A stretch of DNA of 64,000 nucleotides from contig CM046004.1 in the NCBI GenBank assembly GCA_025175895.1, forward strand, positions 18,649,011 through 18,713,010, in the 5' to 3' direction. The notes under the pieces are model-generated. The model worked only from the letters and a program-made list of their open reading frames with translations. It was not told where the DNA came from and did no database searches. Each line of letters starts with the position of its first letter. Within the stretch, counting starts at the first letter, position 1. A program made the position numbers and the translations under genes. Of the stretch, positions 33,870 to 44,384 are shown in pieces. The DNA comes from Wurfbainia villosa (lineage: Eukaryota > Streptophyta > Magnoliopsida > Zingiberales > Zingiberaceae).

Positions 33870-34905
33870 TGTTGGTGCAGGGGCACTAGATAATCGAACC
33901 TTGGATTTGATGATAGTAAAGATTCAAAGTTAAGCTATTTTGTTATCTCATGTGATATGCTAAGTGTACAGGAAGTATTTAAGCTAAGCCAAAGGTCGAG
34001 CGACACTCGGAGAATCTCAAGTCAAGAAACCGTGGTGGTCGGATGACACCAGGAGAACCTTGGGGAGTCAAGGAATCTCGATGGTGATTGAAAGTTAATT
34101 GACAGGTCAAGAGGATCAAAGGTAAGCTCTGTGTGTGGAGCGGTGGTAAGGACACATCCTCGGTTAGAGGACAATCCAAGGTGTCGATCCGACTAAGACT
34201 TACGGAGGAATGCCGAAGTCGAGATCGGACAGTCAAAGGACTGTTACACTGCATGACATTATGCATCTATTGTGCTAACCTTGTGTTGCAAAAATTTTCA
34301 AGTCGACAATCGGCAAAGGCGATCGCTAAGAGGATCGATCGTGATGTCGGTCAGATCAATGCACAAGGTCAAAGAGATAGAGATTGATGCCACCACCTCA
34401 GGATAAGATAAGCTGCCACCTCAAGATAAGATCCACGAGTTTTGGATCTGGATCGGGACAAATTCCAAGGCACACATCTATAAAAGGAGGGGAGGACTCT
34501 AACCCAAATTCAAGAATCTCCCAAGTGCTCGTGCTCTCCTTTGTGCTACAATGCTACTCCGACTGTGCGTCATCTTCTAATTAATTGTCGGTATTATTGT
34601 TATCTTTTTGTACTTAATTTGTATAAGGACCAGTAAGGTGGTTACCGACCTTATAATCATTGTAATCGTTTTGTCTCTTACCTCCAACGAGGGAGAGACT
34701 TTTAGTGATTGCCCTTCGGAAGTGATCAAGGATCGCAGGGCCTTGGATTAGCAGCCGGTGGGCTGTGAACCAAGTAAAAAAGCTTTGTGTCCTTCTTGTG
34801 TTTGTCTTTTATTTTTCCACTGCGTACTTGGTTTTAATCATCGAAAAAGAAAAGTTTTCACGAACTCTATTCACCCCCTTTTTAGCGATTCGTTTCAATC
34901 CAACA
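33870..34905 (+). repeat. Element E 3' LTR
   Basis: It is 1036 bp, preceded by the polypurine tract AAAAAAGGGGGAGAT. It is collinear with 29638-30704 except at about 34286-34370, where the palindrome array of the 5' LTR is replaced by a shorter sequence altered mostly at CAG/CTG positions. Confidence 0.87.
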
Positions 34906-34910
34906 CATGG

Positions 34911-35484
34911 GCTAAGGAATAGAAGAAGACTCATCATGGGAGAGTCAATTTTAGGTGTTGGGAATGGAGCAAAGATTGCTGCACTCACCATCGGAACATA
35001 TCTGTTAAAGCTCCCTACAAGACTTGTCTTAGAACTGGACAATTGCTTTTATATTCATTCGTTGATAAAGAACATCATTTCTATTTCTTGTTTAAATAGA
35101 AATAGGTACCATTTAACTTTTAGTAACAATTATTGTTACATAACTTTGAATGACGTTCTTTATGGGACTGGAACTTTAAGCAATGGTATTTATATGTTGG
35201 ACGTATCCAGTGATATTTTCAATATCGAAGCAATCAACAAGCGTGCTCGAAAAGATAATCAATTAGACTCCTACATGTGGCATTGTTGTCTTGGCCATGT
35301 GAGCAAGAAACGCATGTCCGAATTATACCAATGTGGAATTCTGGAATCGTTTGAATTAGACTCATACGATACATGCGAATCATGCTTAAAGGGAAAGATG
35401 ACCAAGTTACCTTTTACTGGAAAAGGTGAACCTTTTACTGATGTATGTGGACCTATGTCAACTCAAGCTCTAGGAGGCTATAGT
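34911..35484 (+). pseudogene. pol: Element C protease C-terminal part and integrase finger
   Basis: It resumes C pol after element E: NRRRLI, then GNGAKIAAL, LELDNCFYIHSLIKNIISISCLN, the integrase finger WHCCLGHVSKKRMSELYQCG, and DTCESCLKGKMTKLPF. Relative to A, about 24 bp are missing after GKGE, so the TDVCGP motif follows a shortened linker. The frame ends at GGYS, where solo LTR F is inserted. Confidence 0.8.
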
Positions 35485-36576
35485 TGTTGGTGTAGGGGTA
35501 CCAGATAATCGAACCTATATATTGATTATGGAAAAGACACAAAGTCAAGGTTATTTTGTTATCTCACGAGCTAAAACAAGTGTGCAGAATTGCTAAGCTA
35601 AAGCTGAAGGTCAGTGACACCCAGAGGGAACCATGGTGGTCGGGCGACACCGGGAGGACTTCAGAGGGAGCCGAAGAAATCATGTGGAGACCAAAAGTGA
35701 AGCTTCAAAGGTAAACGATTGAGATAAGCTCGTGTGAGTGAGCGTAAGTAAAGTCGTGTCCTCCATACGGGGACGTCCTTAGGCGACGATTCGACTAAGA
35801 CATCTCATGGAAGGTCTATGTCGAGATCGGACAGTCGGTGACCGTTGAAAGACTTATTTTAGTTTCATTTTGAGCTAACTTTCCAATGCAGTCGAAAACC
35901 CTAGCCAACAGTTAACTAATGGCTTGTATCAGTCGAATGATAAGTTCATCAGTCGACTGATGAGGGTGAGCAGTCGACTGATGTTCAAATTTCATCCTCA
36001 AGAAGAGTCAAAGCTTATCACCATTTCTCAAGGGCTAGGTGGCATCACCTCATGAAACTTTATCTCAACGATTAAGGTTTCTCAAGGCTATAAAAGAAGG
36101 GGGTCTCCACACCATTTTAATCAATTCCAAAGCCTCCAAAGTGCCTCCGCGACACTGCTACTCTCCGACGATACTACGACGACGAAGCACCGTCGAGACA
36201 ATGACAAACCAACTCCAAATCCTCAAGTCGTCGGTATTAGTTTTGTTTTCAGTTCAATATCTTTGTAATTGTCTTTATTTCCGAGGCTTTATCGTAACGA
36301 GGAGAGAGGAAGTGTCTCTCTACCTCTTGTCTTTTTCATTTTCTTGTATTCATCAACTCCTACGTCCAACGAGGAGGAGTATATTAGTGAATTGCCCTCC
36401 GTTCGTAGTCTAGGACCGTTAGGACCTTGGATTAGCAGTCGGAAGGCTGTGAACCAAGTAAAAAAAATAGTTTTGTCTTATTTATTTTCCGCTGCATACT
36501 CGTGTCTTTAATCGAATGAAAGAGAAAATTATTTTGCACTATTCACCCCCCCTCTGGCGCTCATTTCGATCCAACA
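35485..36576 (+). mobile_element. Element F: solo LTR, D-type
   Basis: It is a 1092-bp LTR from TGTTGGTGTAGGGG to GATCCAACA, related to the D LTR. Flanking 5-mers ATAGT (35480-35484) and ATAGC (36577-36581) differ by one C-to-T change. Palindromes CAGTCGACTG at 35950 and 35971 precede TATAAAAG at 36089. No internal sequence is present, so unequal recombination between two LTRs probably removed it. It splits the integrase of C. Confidence 0.88.
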
Positions 36577-36581
36577 ATAGC

Positions 36582-37024
36582 TACTTCATTACCTTCACTA
36601 ATGATCACTCACGGTTTGGGTATGTGTTCTTGATGAAACATAAGTCTGAAGCCTTTGAAAGGTTCAAATAATTCAGAAATGAAGTAGAGAAACAACTTGG
36701 CAAGAGTATTAAAATACTTCGATCAGATCGAGGTGGTGAATACTTGAGTTAAGAGTTTCTAGATTATCTAAGGGACAATGGTATATTGTCTCAATGGACT
36801 CCGCCGTATACACCACAGTTTAATGGTGTATCTGAGAGGTGAAATTGGATCTTGTTAGACATGGTCAGGTCGATGATGAATCACGTGAATCTTCCTGAGT
36901 CCTTTTGGGGCTATGCACTTCAGACAATTATTTACTTGCTAAATAGAGTCCCGACCAAGGTAGTCTCTACTACTCCATATGAGATATGGGCTAGTAAGAA
37001 ACCTCATTTATCTTACTTGAAGAT
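36582..37024 (+). pseudogene. pol: Element C integrase core fragment
   Basis: The core continues after F with YFITFTNDHSRFGYV (Asn for one Asp of A), SDRGGEY and PPYTPQFNGVSER. There are in-frame stops near 36669, 36750 and 36840, and then WGYALQTIIYLLNRVP. It stops at AAGAT (37020-37024), the left target-site duplication of element B. Confidence 0.82.
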
Positions 37025-39215
37025 TGTTAGTAATATATGAGAGATGTCCTAAGGCAATCGCCTTATGTATGAACCATTTATATGATAAATGAAGATTCAC
37101 TATTTGAGTATACATGTTTTATGTATTTGATTGGATCTTAAACTCATTTACTGAATGTCACGATACGATTCACGGCATGAGAGAATTTGTGATTGGATCA
37201 CAACTAGTGAGTATCTCTACATGTGTAATTGTGATGTATCGGAATTATCCTAGTCGATGAATTGATGGATTTGGACACCATCAGTTACATGAGACTAAGG
37301 TATACTCCTTGGTGTATCCAAGCGGTGATTCTCCTTTGGTGGAGACATAGTGATGTCGGAGTTAATCGTGGATGCTAGTTATGGTAACTAGTTCATTGGA
37401 GTGACCAGCCGTAAGACTTCATATGGTTCTCTGCATATATAGATATGTCAATGAAGTTCTTACTGTGGCTTAAGTGCGATGTTCCTTTGACTTGCGGTAT
37501 TCAAGTCATCTTGATCATGGAGACTTATGATTTGACATCTTAAGCAAACATCTCCGAGGAGATGTGGACCCGGGATGATTGGGTATAAGTCGAAGTGATC
37601 GAAGGTGTTTGAATAGCCTATAAAGGATTCACCACTCCTTGCGAGGAGATGTATACCCATGGCCTCTCGTCAGTTATTACTAAAGTCTTTGGCCAAAGCA
37701 TTACATGTTTAGAGTAAAGTACTCTTGATACATGTGGAGTAACTAGAATCAGTAGGGACGAAATGATACTTAGGCTAGGTGTGGCGTAGTCGACCTAGTG
37801 AGGGGTGACACAATAGACCATGTCCTGAACCAAGTGGGTATAAGATGAGTGAAGGAATGGGGCCACGATTCATTCGAGCTCTGAAGGGTTTGAAATAGTT
37901 ACGGATCAGCCGTTGATCTTTTGGTTGGTGGGGATCATGATGTACTACTAGGTGCCACTCATGATCGTTCTATAGTGTATGGTTAATTATAGATGGCCAA
38001 CATAAACCGAGAACCTATTTGGTCACACGCGACAACGAGTGTAATCCAAAGGATTTAAAACGAGCTTGAGAATGGGATTCTCGCATCGAGAGAAAACTAT
38101 GTTTGGTTGGACCAAACATAAAGCGAGCATGAAATTGTTTCAGTCGCAATGGAAGCGTGGATGGGCCGTGTCTTATGAAGACATAATGGATGGATCAAAA
38201 TGGTTTGGTTCTAATCCAATGGATGAGAATAAACCAAAGGGTTTGGTTTATTTTAAACGAATGAACCAAAAGTTGGTTCGTTTCGTTTTAACTTAAAATA
38301 AACCATCATGGTTTGGTTTATTTTAACTTATCTTAATGGAGCGGGTTAACGGGCTTTATGGATATGATCCATTAACCATTAAGAGAATTAGTTCTCTATA
38401 AAATAGGGCTTAAACCCTAATCCAAAACCCTAATCTATTTTGGCCGCCCAACCTAGTTGCCGCCCACCCTTGGTGATTTCGGCGCCAACTACAGTGCTGC
38501 GCCGCCAGCTTTGTGTGCCGCCCAAGACCCTTTGTCGGCGCCCAAGCTCCAGCCGGTGAACCTCCGCGACCCTCCGTGATCTCCTATAGGTTCGGCATCA
38601 AGGTGAGCTTTTTCTCTCCTTGTTTTGGCCGGCGCCTACTCCTCCACCAAGCTGTCCAGTTTTCTGGACAGCTTCTCCTCCTCTAGTCGGACCGTCGTTT
38701 GGACGACGGTTAGTGCTCTGACAGAGGCTAACTTACCGGGGATTTGATCTCCGGTAATCCTCTGAGGTGGGGGACGAAGGATTCGTCAATTGGTTGACGA
38801 ATACCTCTCTGGAGAAGCGAGTTTTGAGAACTCGTTTGAGGATCCGAATTTGGATTCGGATCGTGATCATCTCTCGATCACGTCGTCTTCAACACGAGGC
38901 TAGTAACCCGTACGAAGACGAAGCTCGTGACTTAGCGAAGTCATCCCGAGGAGCTCGGCGTGGATACGGATAGAGACGATTCTTACGAGGATCGTTCCGG
39001 TCGATGCCGTTCCCGCTACACGTCATACGAAAGGTATAACGTAGTTTAATTTCCTTTTATTGCTAATTTTAATTTACGGTTATGTCTACACTTGTTGTAA
39101 TATGCATGCGTGTGTTGTAATAAATATAGATTTATTATTTTTAATTGCTTCCGCTGTGCTCATGTTTACGAAACATGATCGAACACACACACGCCGCGGT
39201 GCCGGAAACCCAACA
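37025..39215 (+). repeat. Element B 5' LTR
   Basis: It is 2191 bp, TGTTAGTA to CCCAACA. It contains the AACCAAA/TTTGGTT array (about 38098-38325), TATAAAAT at 38397, donor-like CAAG/GTGAGC near 38602, the hairpin at 38649-38674 and donor-like AAAG/GTATAA with GT at 39034. It differs from the 3' LTR mostly by small indels at CAG/CTG or CCG sites, for example in 37280-37360 and 37730-37930. Confidence 0.9.
38649..38674 (+). other. Perfect 11-bp hairpin in the A-family LTR
   Basis: AAGCTGTCCAG and CTGGACAGCTT flank a four-T loop. The same hairpin is at 46030-46055 in the 3' LTR and is partly kept in A (5995-6020). It lies about 250 nt downstream of the TATA box, so it would be in the transcript. 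Confidence 0.75.
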
Positions 39216-40487
39216 GTGATATCAGAGCCCAGGTTGTGTTTCGACATAATCGTAAAATGGTTTTGCGATAGTCATAATGTATTTCTGGAAATTTTCTAAA
39301 TTTTGGAAATTTAGAAGCATTTATGGAAATTTTTCAATTTTGGAAAGTCTAGAAGTATTTATGGAAATCTTCCACTTTTGGAAAGTTGGAAGTATTTATG
39401 GAAATTGATATTTTCCATAAATAAAATATTTGATTAGATTCTGGAAATTTGTTTCCTAATTTAATCATGATTTGATTTGGGAAATCAAATCTTAAAATAT
39501 TTTATTTCCATAAGTAGTTTTAAAGATTTAGGAAATTGGTTTCCTAAATAGATTTTCCTTAATCAAATAATTCCATGAATAAAATATGTGATTAGATTTG
39601 GAAATTTGTTTCCTAATTTAATTATGATTTGATTTGGAGAATCAAATCTTAAACATATTTTATTTCCATAAATAGTTATGACATATAAGGAAATTATAAA
39701 CATGACATAATTGTATGCCATGTAATTGCATTAGATGCATAACATTATGCCATGCGTGTCGTGACATGTAGATGTATGCCATGTATGCCATGCCATGTAG
39801 ATAATAGTTATTTGCATGCAAAGAGGATGAGACATAAAAACCCTTAATCAATATTAAAGCCTACACCTTCCATTAATATGGTTAGAACCAGAGTTCTGTT
39901 TCTTGTTTGGGTTGTTGGACTCTCCAAGCCCTACCAACCTCAATATGTTCAAACCATGGAATAGTTTAATACTAATATGGTAAGAGTCAGAGGTCAATCG
40001 TTAGCTTTGGTTGTTGGACTCTCTCCAAGCTGGGCTAATTGGTTGAATGCGCTCTAACCATATTAAAACTATGTCCCGATTAATGGGTTGGCTTTAACCT
40101 GGAGCATCGGCGTGTTGGACTCTCTCCAAGGTCGATGTAAAGGGAGGTGAAGTTGGGTGCTATGCATATGATGCATACTTGTTAATGTGTTAACAACCCG
40201 ATGTATGTGTGAACATTCAATTAGTTGATAGCACATTGTGATAGTTGCATATACGTGATATGCAATCGGTATAGTTGATACCTACCGTCGTAGTTATGAA
40301 TGGCTTGTTGGACTCTCTCCAAGGTTGTTCATAACTATGATGGATATCAGCCCATTCGGAGATGGACCTACGATCTCCCGAAGTGATTTTGGGGTTTTTG
40401 AAATTCGAAAAATGAATGGGATTAATAAATGTATATTGATGCATTTTAAAATCATCTTTCTCATATATGCTCATTTTGTATTTCTAG
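39034..40487 (+). other. Candidate leader intron of element B, containing PBS and leader boxes
   Basis: A donor-like AAAG/GTATAA near the LTR end and an acceptor-like TTTGTATTTCTAG (AG 40486-40487) 15 nt before the gag ATG would define a 1454-nt intron. Inside lie the primer site TGATATCAGAGCC (39217-39229), AT-rich GGAAATTT repeats (about 39280-39680) and four TTGTTGGACTC-CTCCAAG boxes near 39912, 40011, 40112 and 40304. Splice sites are read by eye only. Confidence 0.45.
39217..39229 (+). other. Element B primer-binding site
   Basis: TGATATCAGAGCC differs at one base from the initiator-tRNA-Met complement TGGTATCAGAGCC and lies one base after the LTR. Confidence 0.82.
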
Positions 40488-40502
40488 GTCAATAAATTGA
40501 TC

Positions 40503-41278
40503 ATGACGTCTTTGAATTTGCGCACTATTTTGGATTCAAACAAACCGACCGGGCCTAACTTCGATCGCTTAGAAACTCGAGAATTGTTCTCAAGGAAGAA
40601 AAGCTTGCATATGTCCTCAAGAGCCTCTTCCCGATCGGCCCTAAGGACGATGCAACCTGCATCAAATGTTGGTCTATCGTAAACATGTGGCGATTCTCGA
40701 AATGCGAAGTTGCATCATGCTAGCGGCGATGGTACCGAGCCGCAAAAGCAAAGATGAGCATATGGATGCTAACACTATGGTCTTCCATCTTCATGAGTTG
40801 TTCGATGAGCAAGCGAGATCCGAAGGTTCGAGGTCTCTAGGCTCCTCTTCACCACGAAGATGCAAGAAGGTTCGCCTCAGAGTGCGCTTTGTGCTAAAGA
40901 TGAACGGGTACATCGAGCGGCTAGCTACCCTCGGTTTTGTGATGGATCATGAGTTAAGTATTGACTTAATTCTGCATTGTTTGCCCAAGAGTTTCTCGCA
41001 ATTTGTGATGAACTATCGGATGAACAAATTGGAATCCACCATTCCCGAGCTCCTCAATATGCTGAAGACTATGGAGCCTTCTGTAAAGCATGAGGAGAAG
41101 GCGGTTCTGTTAGTTGATTCCTCAAAGAAAGGTTCTAAGAGGAAGGCAAAAGAACAGAAGAAAGGAAAGAAAAAGGCAAAGAAGGCGGAACTAAATAAGA
41201 AAAGGGCACTTGCCATCATCTGGCAAGGAAGGCCACCGGGCGAAGAAACTGCAAGATTTATCTTGAGTCCATGAAGAA
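40503..41278 (+). pseudogene. gag: Element B gag, frame-disturbed
   Basis: The ATG at 40503 opens MTSLNLRTILDSNKPTG. From about 40540 to 40900 the sequence departs from A at nearly every CAG/CTG and changes frame several times. From about 40895 it is again the normal frame (FVLKMNGYIERL, SFSQFVMNYRMNKLE) down to the Lys-rich tail. The CCHC knuckle region near 41215 is damaged, with CGK missing at CATCATCTGGC. If the patch is sequence error, the real gene may be nearly intact. Confidence 0.78.
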
Positions 41279-43070
41279 GAAGAAGGCATCCGATGCCCCA
41301 TCCTCTTCACGTATCTGCGTTATTGATTGTCATTCTATTTCCTAAGACACTTGGGTCTTGGATCCTGGGTGTAGCTCATATATATGTAATGACATACAGG
41401 CTAAGGAATAGAAGAAGACTTGTCGAGGAGTCAAATTTATGAAGTCAAGGCAATGGAGCAAAGGTTGTCATGGCCGCCATCTAACTTATTTCATCAAGCT
41501 CCCTAGTGGACTAGTCTTGAACCCGGACAATTGCTATTATGTTCCTTCTCTAATAAAGAACATTGTTTCTATTTCTGCTTAAATAGAAATGGTTTCCATT
41601 TGACGTTTAGTAACAATTGTTGTTATATAACTTTGAATGGCGACTTTATGGAACCGGAACTTTGAGTAATGGCATTTATACGCTTGGACATATCCGGTGA
41701 CATTTTCAATATCGGCGAGCAACACGCGCGTGCTCGAAAGGATAATCACATAGACTTATATGTGGCATTGTCGTCTTGGCCATATAAGCAAGAAACGCAT
41801 GTCCGAATTACACCGATGTGGAATTCTGGAATCGTTTGAATTGGATTCATACGATACATGCGAATCATGCTTAAAAGGCAAGATGACTAAGTTACCTTTT
41901 ACTGGAAAAGGTGAACGAGTGGGAGAGTTACTAGGTCTAGTACATACTGATGTATGTGGACCTATGTCAACTCAAGCATTAGGAGGCTATAACTACTTCA
42001 TTACCTTCACCGATGATCACTCACGGTTTGGGTATGTGTTCTTGATGAAACACAAGTCTGAAGCCTTTGAAAGGTTCAAGGAATTCAGAAATGAAGTAGA
42101 GAAACAACATGACAAGAGTATTAAAATACTTCGATCGGATCGAGGAGGTGAATACTTAAGTCAAGAGTTTCTTGATTATCTAAGAGACAATGGCATATTG
42201 TCTCAATGGACTCCGCCCTATACACCACAGCATAATGGTGTATCTGAGAGGCGTAATCGAACCTTGTTGGACATGGTCAGGTCAATGATGAATCATGCAA
42301 CTCTTCCCAAGTCCTTTTGGGGTTATGCACTTCAGACAGCTGTTTACTTGTTAAACAGAATGCCTACCAAGGTAGTCTCAACCACTCCATATGAGATATG
42401 GAATGGTAAGAAACCTCATGTATCTTACTTGAAGATATGGGGTTGTCCTGCTTATGTGAAGCGGACTGTATCAGACAAACTGGATGCTAAGTCTGATAAA
42501 TGTCTATTTATTGGATACCCTAAGGAAACAAGGGGTTACCAATTCTATCATCCTCTGGAACAAAAGGTGTTTGTTTCAAGGCATGCTGTGTTTCTAGAGA
42601 AAGAGTTTCTCTTGCAAGAAAACAGTGGGAGTGTCATCGAGCTTGAGGAGGCTCGAGAGACTCAAATAGACATTGATGAGATACCCGGTGAAGCACAACA
42701 GCCGACAACTCATAGTGATGAGCAATCGGCTGGACCTATTGTAACACCACATCTTCGTAGATCTGGTAGAACACGCAATATTCCTGAGAGATATGGATTT
42801 CTCGTAAGTGAATCGAACGACGTGTTACTCATTGATGATGAGGAGCCTACCAGTTATGAAGAAGTGCCGACAAGTTCAGAAAGGGATAAGTGGCTTGGTG
42901 CCATGAAGTCGGAAATGGATTCCATGTATGAAAACCAAGTTTGGAACTTGGTTGACCCACCTGAAGGGATAAAGCCTATAGGGTGCAAGTGGGTTTTCAA
43001 GAAGAAAACCGACATGGATGGTAATGTGATTACCTATAAGGCTAGATTGGTGGCGAAAGGATATCGCTAA
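41279..43070 (+). pseudogene. pol: Element B pol, protease, integrase and RT start
   Basis: The protease part (41330-41750) shows DTWVLDPGCSS-like coding with stops and indels. From 41760 to 43070 a 436-codon frame is open: WHCRLGHISKKRM finger, CESC, TDVCGP, TFTDDHS, SDRGGEY, PQHNGVSERRNRT, then the C-terminal integrase domain and the first RT blocks (NQVWNLVDPP, GCKWVFKKK, ARLVAKGYR). It ends at an indel at 43065-43072. This is the longest undamaged pol segment of the A family here. Confidence 0.88.
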
Positions 43071-44370
43071 AAAACAAGGTGTTGATTATGGCGAAACCTA
43101 TTCGTGTAGCTATGCTTAAATCCATTCGGATGCTCCGCCATAGCGGCTCATTATGATTATGAGATATGGCATGGATGTGAAAACAACTTTCCTTAATGGA
43201 AACTCGCCGAGGACGTGTATATGATACACTGAGGGTTTCACATTGGTTGATAAAACCAAGGTATGCAAATTGACGATCCATTTATGGATTGAAGCAAGCA
43301 TCCAGAGTCGGAATATCCGCTTTGATGAGACGATCAAAAGTTTGATTTCACAAAATCCGCATTTAACCTTGTGTGTACAAGAAGGTTAGTGGGAGTGCAA
43401 ATGTTCCTAGTATTGTATGTCGATGACATATTACTTATAGGAAACGATGTGTCAATCTTACGCGATTAAGGTTTGGTTATCCAAGACATTCTCCATGAAA
43501 GACCTGGGAGAAGCAACCTACATCCTTGGGATTAAGATCTATAGAGATAGATCGAAACGGTTGCTTGGTCTTTCGCAGTCTACATATATAGACCGAGTGC
43601 TAAAGAGGTTTAGCATGTCAGAATCCAAGAAAGGTTATCTGCCCATCAGGCATGGGGTACACCTTTCGAAGTCTATGTGTCCGCGCACAGAAGACGAGAG
43701 GATTTGCATGAGTAAGATTCCCTATGCATCCGCAATAGGATCTATCATGTATGCTATGTTATGTACGAGGCCCGATGTATCGTACGCTCTGAGTGTCACG
43801 AGCAGATATCAATCCGATCCAGGGATGGATCATTGGGCGGCTGTTAAGACAATCCTTAAGTACTTGAGAAGAACTAAGGATGTGTTCCTAATATATGGAG
43901 AAGGGGACATGGTGATACGAGGGTATACGGATGCCAGCTTCCAGACAGACAAGGATGATTCCAGGTCTCAGTCTGGATACGTGTTCACCTTGAATGGGGG
44001 CGCAGTGAGTTGGAAAAGTTCCAAACAAGAGATCAGAGCGGATTCTACCATCGAGGCGGTAATATATTGCGCCGCAAGAAAGGAAGCGGTTTGGATCAAG
44101 AAGTTCATTCATGAACTTCAATACCGTCTATCATGCGACAACAATGGAGCAATTGCACAGGCGAAAGAGCCAAGGTCTCATCAACGATCCAAACATGTGC
44201 TTCGCCGCTATCATCTTATCAGAGAGATCATAAGTAGGAACGAAATACAAATCGAGAAAATTTCCACTGAAAGGAACTTAGCGGATCCTTTGACTAAAGC
44301 ATTACCTCAAAGTAAGTTTGAGGGTCATGTTAGAGCTTATGGTATTGGATACCGTAGCGATTGGCATTAG
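43071..44370 (+). pseudogene. pol: Element B pol, RT remainder and RNase H
   Basis: Between 43071 and 43446 RT residues are spread over several frames by many 1-3 bp losses at CAG/CTG positions; the YVDD codons are intact at 43416-43427. From 43447 a 307-codon frame reads VWLSKTFSMKDLGEATYILG, RPDVSYALSVTSRY, YTDASFQTDKDD and the final ADPLTKALPQ, ending TAG at 44368-44370. Around 44030-44120 the DSTTEAEY block is altered and about 24 bp are missing versus A. Confidence 0.85.
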
Positions 44371-44384
44371 GCCAAGTGGGAGTC

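Larger units (their letters stand above)
29638..34905 (+). mobile_element. Element E: non-autonomous SIRE-like LTR element without pol
   Basis: LTRs at 29638-30704 and 33870-34905 are flanked by perfect CATGG duplications (29633-29637, 34906-34910). The 3.2-kb interior has a primer site, a short zinc-knuckle ORF, an Asn-codon-rich AT repeat, a spacer homologous to the gag-protease spacer of D, a GC-rich island, and AAGGGGGAG tracts leading to a polypurine tract. No protease, integrase, RT or RNase H remains. It probably depends on a D/J-like element for proteins. Confidence 0.88.

Noticed and set aside
34286..44120. RIP-like or deamination origin for the CAG/CTG lesions
   Set aside because: The changes are mainly losses and non-transition swaps, often creating CG, whereas deamination gives C-to-T or G-to-A only.
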